A DNA stretch of 44,411 nucleotides from an uncultured Bacteroidales bacterium (GTDB taxonomy: Bacteria; Bacteroidota; Bacteroidia; Bacteroidales; FEN-979), in the NCBI GenBank assembly GCA_903915465.1, contig CAIWTA010000122.1:1-44411 (forward strand), in the 5' to 3' direction. The notes beneath the pieces are model-generated. The model did no database searches and was not told where the DNA came from. It was given only the letters and a program-made list of their open reading frames with translations. Numbering within the stretch: the first letter of the stretch is position 1; each line of letters opens with the position of its first letter. Both the position numbers and the translations under genes were made by a program. Shown here piece by piece: positions 29,275 through 36,980 of this stretch.

Positions 29275-29895
29275 TTATGACAACTTATAGAGATGAATGA
29301 GTTTCTTGGTATCAAAGAAGGGTTCAGCAAAATGATTTGCTAATGAGTAAACTTTATATTTTCCACTGACCTGCTTTAATTCTTCTTCTACTTCTCCTCC
29401 TTTAAGATAAAGAATTCCATTTGGAAATGTGTTAATCTCCTGCTTCAATAATTTGGAGCGGACCATCAGAATAAGTTCGGGAAGAGCAATAACGGCACGT
29501 CCGATGATAAAATGAAATTTCGATTCAACAGTCTCAAACCTTGAACATATTGGTATTACATTGATAAGTCCAAGTTCTTTACAAATATTTTCTACTACCT
29601 TGATTTTTTTCCCAATAGAATCAACCAATGTAAATTCTACCTGAGGAAAGTAGATTGCCAGTGGGATCCCTGGAAGACCTCCCCCTGTACCTGCATCCAT
29701 GATCCGGGTTCCGGGTTGAAATTTGAAAAATTTAGCAATACTCAGCGAAAACAGGAGGTGATGAATTTCAAGGTTGTCAATATCTTTGCGTGAAACCACA
29801 TTGATCTTGCTATTCCACTCCTTGTAAAGCATCTCCAGGTGCTGGAATTGAAGATGCTGAGAAGGATTGATTTCCGGAAAATAGTGTTCGATCAT
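29275..29895 (-). CDS. rsmG: 16S rRNA (guanine-527-N7)-methyltransferase
   Basis: RsmG methylates G527 in the 530 loop of 16S rRNA. The start is the ATG at 29895, giving 206 residues; the longer frame to 29928 begins with TTG inside a terminator hairpin. SAM motif I is MDAGTGGGLPGIPLAIYFP, followed by FTLVDSIGKKIKVVENICKE, the usual Asp motif II. NVVSRKDIDNLEIHHLLFSL is the family N-terminal helix region, and the FHFIIGRAVIALPEL segment is present. Loss of RsmG gives low-level streptomycin resistance in other bacteria. Confidence 0.95.
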   Translation of the reverse strand: MIEHYFPEINPSQHLQFQHLEMLYKEWNSKINVVSRKDIDNLEIHHLLFSLSIAKFFKFQPGTRIMDAGTGGGLPGIPLAIYFPQVEFTLVDSIGKKIKVVENICKELGLINVIPICSRFETVESKFHFIIGRAVIALPELILMVRSKLLKQEINTFPNGILYLKGGEVEEELKQVSGKYKVYSLANHFAEPFFDTKKLIHLYKLS

Positions 29896-29904
29896 CTTAC
29901 TTAA

Positions 29905-29942
29905 ATAAAACCGCCTGATCAGGTGCAAGGCCAGACCAGGCG
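29905..29942 (-). terminator. Intrinsic terminator after the bTHX gene
   Basis: On the minus strand CGCCTGGTC (29942-29934) pairs with GATCAGGCG (29920-29912) with one mismatch, around a 13-base loop, and GTTTTATTT follows. It separates the bTHX gene from rsmG. Confidence 0.65.
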
Positions 29943-29982
29943 ATTGAAATCATACGACCAACAGATTCACTGAAAAGAAGTA

Positions 29983-30336
29983 TTAACTTTCAGATGGTTC
30001 TTCTTTTGTATCGGGAAGTTCTGTTGTTTTTTTCCGTGTTTTGGGAGTTTTGGGTTTATCGGGGTCATTTTCCGCCTTCTCAGTGGTCTTCTTTGCTGCA
30101 GGTTTTTTGACGGTTTTCTTGGTTTCAAACATTTCTTCCGCTACTTCAGTTTGAACTACGACTTCAGCAGTACGATCTTCAATAAAAACTTTTTTTTCAA
30201 CGACTGGTTTTGGGGGTTTCGGTTCGAGAATTATTTTGGCAATTCCAACATTTTTTCTTTTCTTTCTTGCTCTTCTTACGCCGCAGGACCCAATAACGAT
30301 CTTGCCTCTTTTGGTTTTTTTATCTCCTTTTCCCAT
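29983..30336 (-). CDS. bTHX-like 30S ribosomal protein with long charged C-terminal tail
   Basis: The first 28 residues, MGKGDKKTKRGKIVIGSCGV and then RRARKKRK, closely resemble the small bTHX (Thx) protein of Thermus and Bacteroidota, which sits in the 30S head. Family members are usually 25-60 residues. Here the protein is 117 residues: residues about 29-117 add a Lys/Pro/Glu/Thr-rich, disordered tail with KKTVKKPAAKKTTEKAE and TPKTRKKTTELPD. Residue 18 is Cys where the aromatic Tyr or Phe is usual, and the family Trp/Lys positions are Val and Ile, so rRNA contacts may differ. A -7 element precedes it and a terminator follows. The assignment is good for the head; the tail is unexplained. 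Confidence 0.82.
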   Translation of the reverse strand: MGKGDKKTKRGKIVIGSCGVRRARKKRKNVGIAKIILEPKPPKPVVEKKVFIEDRTAEVVVQTEVAEEMFETKKTVKKPAAKKTTEKAENDPDKPKTPKTRKKTTELPDTKEEPSES

Positions 30337-30368
30337 AGTTGATAATTTTATTGATGGTTAACTCTTTG

Positions 30369-30376
30369 CAAAAGTA
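30369..30376 (-). promoter_or_regulatory. -7 element for the bTHX gene
   Basis: The minus strand reads TACTTTTG (TAnnTTTG), 33 bases upstream of the ATG. Confidence 0.6.
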
Positions 30377-30402
30377 GCAAAAAATGAATCCCAAACAGAA
30401 AC

Positions 30403-31095
30403 TCAGGATTTTATTCTGTCAAGAAATAATTTTTCAAGAATGGCGGGTTTCTTGAGGACGTTTTTTGTCCAGCTAATCTGTATATCCAACTTTTCATCTT
30501 CGGTTAACTGCCACTTAATATCAGATTTGCGTAGACGGTCTGTAAGGGCAAAGAGCAGGAGCGCTGCAGATACAGAGATATTTAAGCTCTCAGTAAACCC
30601 ATACATGGGGATCCTGATAAAACCATCTGCAAGGTTTAACGCAACCTGAGAAAGTCCTGCGAGTTCAGTGCCAAATATCAATGCAGTCTTCTTGTCAAGG
30701 GGGAGAGTTTCCGGAATAAAATCATTCTCGTGAGGTGTTGTAGCAATAACACGATACCCATCTGATTTTAGTTTTTTCAGACAAAATTCAGTATTATTTT
30801 CTTTTTCACAGTATTTAATAAGGTTTAACCATTTTGAAGAGCCCAGTGCAACATCGGGATTAACCTCATATTTATTCATGTTTTCGATAATATGGACATC
30901 CTGAATCCCGAAACAATCACAACTTCTCAGCACAGCACTCGCATTATGCGGTTGATAAATATCCTCTAAAACGATAGTGAGGTGGCGGGTTCTCTGAAGA
31001 ATTAGTCGTTCAAATTTGCTTTTCTTGTTAGAAGTAATAAATTCCTGAAGGTAAAATAAAAGCAGTTGCTTTTGAGTACTATCTGGTTCCATCAT
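30403..31095 (-). CDS. trmH: TrmH/SpoU-family tRNA ribose methyltransferase
   Basis: The 230-residue SPOUT enzyme carries the family motifs: LEDIYQPHNASAVLRSCDCF (motif 1, with the catalytic Asn and Arg), ALIFGTELAGLS (motif 2) and IRIPMYGFTESLNISVSAAL (motif 3), which forms the knotted SAM site. The size and the motif 3 context fit TrmH, which methylates the 2'-O of G18 in tRNA, but related rRNA or tRNA ribose methylases cannot be excluded. Two ATGs (31095, 31092) are adjacent and equivalent. The gene diverges from the membrane TPR gene. Confidence 0.88.
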   Translation of the reverse strand: MMEPDSTQKQLLLFYLQEFITSNKKSKFERLILQRTRHLTIVLEDIYQPHNASAVLRSCDCFGIQDVHIIENMNKYEVNPDVALGSSKWLNLIKYCEKENNTEFCLKKLKSDGYRVIATTPHENDFIPETLPLDKKTALIFGTELAGLSQVALNLADGFIRIPMYGFTESLNISVSAALLLFALTDRLRKSDIKWQLTEDEKLDIQISWTKNVLKKPAILEKLFLDRIKS

Positions 31096-31178
31096 AAATT
31101 CATTTTGTCAAAGCTTTGAAAACGAGGTGAATTAGGAAATAAATAATAATGTATAGGGCTTTATTTCAAGAAAAAATC

Positions 31179-31186
31179 TATTTTTG
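31179..31186 (+). promoter_or_regulatory. -7 element for the membrane TPR gene
   Basis: TATTTTTG matches TAnnTTTG, 21 bases before the ATG at 31207. Confidence 0.6.
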
Positions 31187-31206
31187 CACTTCAAAATTAC
31201 GAAAAC

Positions 31207-31899
31207 ATGGTAAAAAAGACTGATAAAACCGAGGAAAGAATTGTTGCCGTTGAGGAAGCTTTCTCAAAAACAGAACAGTACATTGAAAAGAACCAGAAGA
31301 TGATCCTTATCGTTGTAGGCTCATTGGCGTTGATTTTTCTCGCATACTTTGTCGGATTTCGCGGATATTATTTACCCGGGAAAGAGAAAGATGCCCAATC
31401 TCAGATGTTTATGGCCGAAAAATATTTCGAGATGGACTCTCTGAATAAAGCACTGAATGGTGATGGAAATTATCTTGGATTTCTTGAAATCATCGATCAG
31501 TATGGATTAACAAAATCCGCTGACCTGGCTCATTATTATGCCGGCATTTGTTTTCTGAAAAAAGGTGATTTTCAAAAAGCGATTGACAATCTGAAAAGTT
31601 TCAGCGGGAACGATGAAGTTGTAGGTCCGATGGCCACAGGTGCAATCGGAGATGCCTACATGGAATTAAAACAAACAGACAAAGCTGCTGAATACTATCT
31701 TAAAGCCGCTGATCAGAAAATAAATGAATTTGTAAGTCCCATGTGGCTGATGAAGGCAGGCTGGGCATACGAAGAGGTAGGGATGTTTGACAAGGCCCTG
31801 GCAGTTTACAAAAGGATCAAAGATGAATTTTCAAGATCTAATGAAAGCAGGGAAATTGACAAGTATATTGCCAGGATGAATGGGCTCTTGAAAAAATAG
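31207..31899 (+). CDS. Membrane-anchored tetratricopeptide-repeat protein (YfgM-like)
   Basis: The 230-residue protein has a basic, charged N-terminus, one membrane segment (about residues 33-52, LIVVGSLALIFLAYFVGF) and periplasmic TPR repeats (about 80-225) such as AHYYAGICFLKKGDFQKAID and GDAYMELKQTDKAAEYYLKA. This layout matches YfgM-like proteins, which join the SecYEG/chaperone network in E. coli, but the similarity is structural only. Bacteroidota genomes commonly hold this type of gene. It has its own -7 element and is followed by a terminator 52 bases after the stop. Confidence 0.82.
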   Translation: MVKKTDKTEERIVAVEEAFSKTEQYIEKNQKMILIVVGSLALIFLAYFVGFRGYYLPGKEKDAQSQMFMAEKYFEMDSLNKALNGDGNYLGFLEIIDQYGLTKSADLAHYYAGICFLKKGDFQKAIDNLKSFSGNDEVVGPMATGAIGDAYMELKQTDKAAEYYLKAADQKINEFVSPMWLMKAGWAYEEVGMFDKALAVYKRIKDEFSRSNESREIDKYIARMNGLLKK

Positions 31900-31951
31900 G
31901 AAACCCCGTTTGAGGGGAAAGTACTCATACACAAAACATTTTCAATTAATT

Positions 31952-31980
31952 TGCCTGGTTATGTATCAGGCATTTTTTTT
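31952..31980 (+). terminator. Intrinsic terminator between membrane TPR gene and fmt
   Basis: TGCCTG (31952-31957) pairs with CAGGCA (31967-31972) around a 9-base loop and is followed by eight T. Confidence 0.8.
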
Positions 31981-31991
31981 AATAGGAATGG

Positions 31992-32948
31992 ATGAAGGAA
32001 AAACCACGGATTGTCTTTTTTGGAACACCTGAATTCGCTGTCGGATCGCTGGAAATATTAGCAAATAGCGACTATCCTGTCGTAGCTGTTGTCACCACCC
32101 CAGACAAACCCGCCGGACGTGGGTTAATGCTGAAAACTTCTCCTGTCAAGGAATTCGCTATTCAGCACAACATTCCGGTTTTACAGCCGGGAAACCTTAA
32201 AGATTCTGCTTTTCATGAACAATTGCAATCGTTTGCTCCCGATCTTCAGGTCGTGGTAGCTTTCAGGATGCTTCCAAAAGAAGTCTGGGGAATGCCTCTT
32301 CTGGGAACAATCAACCTGCATGCTTCTTTGTTACCACAATATCGCGGAGCAGCTCCCATTAATTGGGTACTGATAAACGGCGAAACTGAAACCGGTGTTA
32401 CCACTTTTTTTCTTGAAGAGACAATCGATACAGGAAATATTATTTTTACTGATAAAACATCTATTTCTGTTAATGAAACAGCGGGGGAACTGCACGATCG
32501 TCTAAAAGTAATTGGAGCCAAACTATTGATGAAAACTATCGAAACTATTGAATCGGGCAAACTTTCAGTGACTTCTCAGGAAGTTCTGATTGATCCTTCA
32601 ATACAATTGAAGAAGGCTCCAAAAATTTACAAAGACGATTGCCTGATTGATTGGAATAACGATGTGGTCGCTATACACAATATGATCCGTGGATTATCTC
32701 CCCATCCCGGAGCTTATGCTGAGTTGAATGACAAAAACAAAAAGTCTTTGCATGTAAAAGTTTTTCGCGCTGAACCTGAAGTTGTGGAACCCCATTTGGA
32801 GCCTGGGGAGATCGTTACCAATGGAAAGAATCAATTAAAGGTTGTTGCCAGGAATGGCTTTATCTGCTTAAAAGAAATCCAGATGACAGGACATAAAGTT
32901 ATGGCAATTGCTGATTTTCTCAATGGTTTTGGAAGATATTTTACCTGA
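31992..32948 (+). CDS. fmt: Methionyl-tRNA formyltransferase
   Basis: Fmt formylates the initiator Met-tRNA using 10-formyl-tetrahydrofolate. The 318-residue protein begins with RIVFFGTPEFAVGSLEIL, has the folate-binding FRMLP (about residues 91-95) and the formyl-transferase motif NLHASLLPQYRGAAPINW (about 108-125), with Asn108 and His110 matching catalytic residues. The flexible loop TTPDKPAGRGLMLKTSPVKE and the C-terminal OB-fold-like domain follow. The ATG is 11 bases after a terminator, so its transcription is probably a separate matter or low-level read-through; no -7 element was recognised. Confidence 0.96.
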   Translation: MKEKPRIVFFGTPEFAVGSLEILANSDYPVVAVVTTPDKPAGRGLMLKTSPVKEFAIQHNIPVLQPGNLKDSAFHEQLQSFAPDLQVVVAFRMLPKEVWGMPLLGTINLHASLLPQYRGAAPINWVLINGETETGVTTFFLEETIDTGNIIFTDKTSISVNETAGELHDRLKVIGAKLLMKTIETIESGKLSVTSQEVLIDPSIQLKKAPKIYKDDCLIDWNNDVVAIHNMIRGLSPHPGAYAELNDKNKKSLHVKVFRAEPEVVEPHLEPGEIVTNGKNQLKVVARNGFICLKEIQMTGHKVMAIADFLNGFGRYFT

Positions 32949-33037
32949 ATCGCCTGCTATCACCCACTTTTCCGACATGAGTTATTAACAAATGCTCCGA
33001 TTTATGAACATTTTCAATGGTTTTAGGTAAAACACTC

Positions 33038-33067
33038 TTGACAAATTTTGTAGATGCCTTATATTTG
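33038..33067 (+). promoter_or_regulatory. Promoter of the HU gene
   Basis: The -7 element TATATTTG (33060-33067) matches TAnnTTTG. A TTG at 33038-33040 lies 19 bases upstream, in the usual place of the -33 element. It is 41 bases before the ATG. Confidence 0.65.
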
Positions 33068-33108
33068 CTGCGTTCTTAAAGTTAAGTACTAACTAAAATT
33101 CAAAAAAC

Positions 33109-33381
33109 ATGAACAAAGCACAGTTAATTGAAGCAATTGCTACGGAAGCTAAAATGACAAAAGCTGAAGCTAAAAGAGCTTTAGAATCATTTGTTATCGC
33201 TACTACAAAAGCAATGTCAAAAGGCGAAAGAGTTGCATTGGTTGGTTTCGGTTCTTTCTCTGTTGCCAAGAGAGCTGCCAGAAAAGGCAGAAATCCTCAG
33301 AATGGCAAAGAAATTAAGATTCCCGCAAAAAAGGTTGTAAAATTCAAAGCTGGTGCAGAATTAACCAAGAAAGTTAAGTAA
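33109..33381 (+). CDS. hup: HU-type DNA-binding protein
   Basis: This is a 90-residue member of the bacterial histone-like HU/IHF family. It starts MNKAQLIEAIATEAKMTKAE and has the signature VGFGSFSVAKRAARKGRNPQ, with the DNA-intercalating RNP loop (RNPQNGKEIKIPAKK) in the flexible arm. As a dimer it bends and compacts DNA. Length and residues are entirely normal. It has a recognisable promoter with both elements and is followed by a terminator, so it is a single-gene unit. Confidence 0.97.
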   Translation: MNKAQLIEAIATEAKMTKAEAKRALESFVIATTKAMSKGERVALVGFGSFSVAKRAARKGRNPQNGKEIKIPAKKVVKFKAGAELTKKVK

Positions 33382-33408
33382 CACCCGACATTGCAATTTT
33401 TTCACTCA

Positions 33409-33446
33409 AGAGGCTGCCTTGGAAATCCTGAGGCGGCCTCTTTCTA
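33409..33446 (+). terminator. Intrinsic terminator after the HU gene
   Basis: AGAGGCTGCC (33409-33418) pairs with GGCGGCCTCT (33432-33441) for ten bases including one U-G pair, followed by TTCTA. The T tract is short, but the stem is strong. Confidence 0.75.
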
Positions 33447-33504
33447 TAGTGCGCACAACAGGACGTTGTAACTATGACGTGGAAGTTCGTAACAGAATTC
33501 TTCA

Positions 33505-35406
33505 TCATTTCCAGATATAATTAGATTCACTTGTCATTTCAATTTTCTCATTATCGAGCAGCCACTGCACTGTCTTGAGAACTTTATCTTCTTGAAAAAC
33601 AGATGCGCCAGAAACAAGATCCTGCAAAGTACATGGCTTAGACATTAAAAAAGGCTTGATCTCCTTCAGGATATTATCAAAATCGAAATCTGTCAGTTCA
33701 AGTTTGCTTCGTTCAATGCAGACATCACATTTCCCGCAGCGTTTAACATCGGATTCACCAAAATATTCCAGTAAGATCTGGCTGCGGCATTTATGAGAGG
33801 ATTCTGCATAATGGATCACTGCTTCCAACCGTTGTTGCGCATCTTTCATCAGAATCCTGTAATTCCCTGCTGAAAGTGTAAGATGCTCAGTTTCAACCCT
33901 GTTTTGCGAAAAAATTATTTTTGGTTTATCGCTCCTTGGAATGTAATCCAGGATTTGTTGCTTTTCTAAAAGAGACAATAACTTTGATACTTCCTCCGGG
34001 CTAATATTGGCTCTTCGTGCGAGGTCATTTTCATTGATGTTGGTAAATTCGGTAAAAACCCCGCTGTATGAGCGCAGGATCGTTTTGATTAAAGGATCGA
34101 ATTTCCCATTTGCAACCTGGAAACGATAAAGGGACTCTTTATCCGTCTTGATATACATTTTTGATGATGCCTTTATTGCTTCTCCCAGCATCAGATATCC
34201 CTCTTTTTCAAGCAATTTGAGCGAATTGTAAACGATTATTGGCTGGAGATTGAAGTGGTTGCAAAAATCGCCAATATCAAATTCCATGGAAGCATCCAGA
34301 CCATTTCCGACAGGTATTTGAGAGTAGTTGCAAAGCGACTGGTAAACAGTCCGTATTGTCCGTATTTCCGGGTAGCTGAGTGCGATATTATGACGTGAAT
34401 CCAGGATGTCGGCCTTTTCAAACAGCAATACAGCAAATGATTGCTTTTCGTCTCTTCCTGCTCTTCCTGCTTCCTGAAAATAGGCTTCAATGCTGTCTGG
34501 AAGATCGATATGGATTACAACCCGCACATTGGGTTTATCTATTCCCATACCAAATGCATTGGTTGCCACGATCACCCTCTTTTCCTCTTTCATCCAGGAG
34601 TTCTGGCGTTTATCCCTTTCTGTTGAATCAAGACCTGCATGATAAAAAGTAGCTGAAATCCCTTGTTTTGTGAGATATTCAGCGATTTCCCTGGTATGAC
34701 GCCGGTTCCTGGCATAAATTATTCCAGACCCTTTAACTTTCCGGAGAATCTTAAGAATTCTTTTCCTCTTATCTTCTTCATTAAATGCAAAATATGTCAG
34801 GTTCTTACGCTCAAAGCTTACCTGATACACATTTTTTCCGCGAAAGTTCAGCTTTTTCTGAATATCCTGAATTACCCCAGGAGTCGCTGTTGCTGTCAGC
34901 GCCAATACCGGAATCCTGGGAAGAAATTCCCTGATCTCCGCGATACGCAGGTACGGTGGACGAAAATCGTATCCCCACTGGGAAATGCAATGGGCCTCAT
35001 CAACTGCTAATAAACTTACGGACATTCTCTGTAAGGCCTCCTTCATTTTAGAAGTCAGCAATCTTTCAGGGGAAAGGTAAAGGAGATTAATATCTCCAAA
35101 AATACAGTTGTTTAATACTATATCTATTTCATCAGTATGCATTCCTGAATGAATGGCAGATGCTTTGATTCCTCGTTTTTTCAGGTTATCAACCTGGTCT
35201 TTCATCAGAGAAATCAAAGGGGTGATGACAAGACAAACGCCTTTCAATAATAGGGCAGGAACCTGATAAGTAATGGATTTGCCGCCACCGGTAGGTAAAA
35301 GTGCAAGTGTGTCCTTTCCATCAAGGACCGATTGGATAATTTCTTCCTGCAGCGGCCTGAAAGAAGAATAACCCCAATATTTCAGGAGTATTTGGTGTAT
35401 AGTCAA
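33505..35406 (-). CDS. recQ: RecQ-family ATP-dependent DNA helicase
   Basis: RecQ unwinds DNA 3' to 5' in recombination repair. The 633-residue protein has motif I ALLPTGGGKS (about residues 35-44), the DEAH box VDEAHCISQWGYDF (about 135-148), and motif VI AGRAGRDEKQS. The first codon is TTG at 35406: the frame is closed just upstream (TAG) and the family N-terminus MTIHQILLKYWGY fits. The four zinc-binding cysteines are at 540, 557, 560 and 563, near the C-terminus rather than right after the helicase core, and no HRDC domain is evident. The gene starts 11 bases after citF, so it is probably in that operon. Confidence 0.92.
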   Translation of the reverse strand: MTIHQILLKYWGYSSFRPLQEEIIQSVLDGKDTLALLPTGGGKSITYQVPALLLKGVCLVITPLISLMKDQVDNLKKRGIKASAIHSGMHTDEIDIVLNNCIFGDINLLYLSPERLLTSKMKEALQRMSVSLLAVDEAHCISQWGYDFRPPYLRIAEIREFLPRIPVLALTATATPGVIQDIQKKLNFRGKNVYQVSFERKNLTYFAFNEEDKRKRILKILRKVKGSGIIYARNRRHTREIAEYLTKQGISATFYHAGLDSTERDKRQNSWMKEEKRVIVATNAFGMGIDKPNVRVVIHIDLPDSIEAYFQEAGRAGRDEKQSFAVLLFEKADILDSRHNIALSYPEIRTIRTVYQSLCNYSQIPVGNGLDASMEFDIGDFCNHFNLQPIIVYNSLKLLEKEGYLMLGEAIKASSKMYIKTDKESLYRFQVANGKFDPLIKTILRSYSGVFTEFTNINENDLARRANISPEEVSKLLSLLEKQQILDYIPRSDKPKIIFSQNRVETEHLTLSAGNYRILMKDAQQRLEAVIHYAESSHKCRSQILLEYFGESDVKRCGKCDVCIERSKLELTDFDFDNILKEIKPFLMSKPCTLQDLVSGASVFQEDKVLKTVQWLLDNEKIEMTSESNYIWK

Positions 35407-35417
35407 AGCAAGCTAAG

Positions 35418-36980
35418 TTAAACGATCACCTTTCTTACCGCATCGATAATGGTACCATCCACCCATTTGATGACTGCAACGATCTCTTCACTTAGTTTTG
35501 GTTTTTCCGGGATACCGCAGATCTGTTCGGCTTCGGTTTTCAGCTCCTGAATTGTTTTAATTGGTAAGGATGAATTTTTCAGCTTTTCAATCAGGTCTTT
35601 CCGGAGAGGATTGATTGCAATGCCTCGTTCTGTAACTATCACATCGATCAATTCCCCTGGCCCACAGATGGTGGTCACATTATCGCGGATCACCGGGATT
35701 CTGTCCCTAAAAAGTGGAATTGGCAGGATTGTACATTTTGAAAAGAGGCAATTCTGCCATCCGCCAATACCATGAAGCAGATATCCATCCGAATGCGTGA
35801 CAACATTTGCATTAAAATTCAAATCTACTTCTGTAGCTCCGAGAATGGCCACATCAACCAACGAAGCAAAATTTCCTTTTCCATGATAATTGTAACTTGT
35901 GAAAGGACTGGTATTGATATGCCGGGGATTTTCACGCATGGATCGAACACCATCCAGATCAAAGGTTTGCCCATCGAGAATATATTCCGTAAGACCATCT
36001 TCCAGCATGCTGACTAAGTATTTATTGCTTCCTCCTCTTGCAAAACGGGCTTTCCAGCCTCGTTTTCGAAGGATTTCCGCAAAATAAATCCCAATGGATA
36101 ATGCAGTCCCCCCGGCTCCGGCCTGAAACGAAAATCCATCCCGGATGATTCCCGCTTCATCGCAAAATTGAGCACTCCATTCAGCCAACAAAAGGCGATC
36201 AGGGCTCTTCGTCACTTCTGTTGTACCGCTGATAATTTTTTCAGGGATCCCGATTTTATCTAATACTACCACATAATCAACAAGATTTCCATGGATTTGC
36301 CAGGGGATGCAGGGAAAAGCAACAAGGTGGTCGGTTACAACAATCACCTTATCTGCATATTGGCTGTCGGCTAAGGCAAATCCCAGCAAACCACAGGCTG
36401 CAGGGCCGTCAACTCCATTGGCATTGCCAAACGGGTCGGCTGTCGGGGCAGCAATAACGGCAATGTCTATATGCACTTCTCCATCCTGAACTGCCTGGTA
36501 CCGGCCACCATGTGAACGAAGGACACCGAGGCCTTTCATTTTCCCTAATGTTGTAAATTTCCCGAGTGCCCCGTTCATGCTTCCTTCAATATGATGGATT
36601 GTCCCGTCTTCAAGGTATTTTATCAGGGACTCATGACAAGGGAAAGAGGCAGAAGGAAACCAGACGAGGTTTTTAACGCCTAATTCACTGGCAATATCGA
36701 ATATCTGGTTGGCAACCAGGTCGCCGTTACGGAAATGGTGATGCGTAGAAATCGTCATCCCATCTTTCAGTCCTGATTTTATGAGCGCTTCTTTTAAAGA
36801 TGCAAGGGTTTTATTGCCATCACCGGGATAATCAATACAAGAGGAGATAAGCGGAGCAGCTTTCCGGCCGGTTGGCCTGTGTTTCCCGACGCCCAGATAA
36901 GGAATGGCTGCATGACCGTTTATTTCCGTCGGAACGATACGACCGGCAGCGTTGGTCACTAGTTTGTCATACTTGTTCAT
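35418..36980 (-). CDS. citF: Citrate lyase alpha subunit (citrate CoA-transferase)
   Basis: CitF transfers the acyl-carrier thioester to citrate in the citrate lyase complex, giving citryl-ACP. The 520-residue protein begins MNKYDKLVTNAAGRIVPTEI and matches the family throughout, with EGSMNGALGKFTTLGKMKG, FPCIPWQIHGNLVDYVVVLD and the C-terminal VTERGIAINPLRKDLIEKL. The chosen start is the ATG at 36980, preceded by GGAGGG; an ATG at 37001 would give seven more residues. It overlaps the citDE gene by 14 bases, so translation is coupled. The length is near the usual 510. Confidence 0.93.
   Translation of the reverse strand: MNKYDKLVTNAAGRIVPTEINGHAAIPYLGVGKHRPTGRKAAPLISSCIDYPGDGNKTLASLKEALIKSGLKDGMTISTHHHFRNGDLVANQIFDIASELGVKNLVWFPSASFPCHESLIKYLEDGTIHHIEGSMNGALGKFTTLGKMKGLGVLRSHGGRYQAVQDGEVHIDIAVIAAPTADPFGNANGVDGPAACGLLGFALADSQYADKVIVVTDHLVAFPCIPWQIHGNLVDYVVVLDKIGIPEKIISGTTEVTKSPDRLLLAEWSAQFCDEAGIIRDGFSFQAGAGGTALSIGIYFAEILRKRGWKARFARGGSNKYLVSMLEDGLTEYILDGQTFDLDGVRSMRENPRHINTSPFTSYNYHGKGNFASLVDVAILGATEVDLNFNANVVTHSDGYLLHGIGGWQNCLFSKCTILPIPLFRDRIPVIRDNVTTICGPGELIDVIVTERGIAINPLRKDLIEKLKNSSLPIKTIQELKTEAEQICGIPEKPKLSEEIVAVIKWVDGTIIDAVRKVIV

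Noticed and set aside
31901-31918. Short CCCC/GGGG hairpin after the membrane TPR gene
   Set aside because: The stem is only four pairs and no T tract follows; the real terminator is at 31952-31980.
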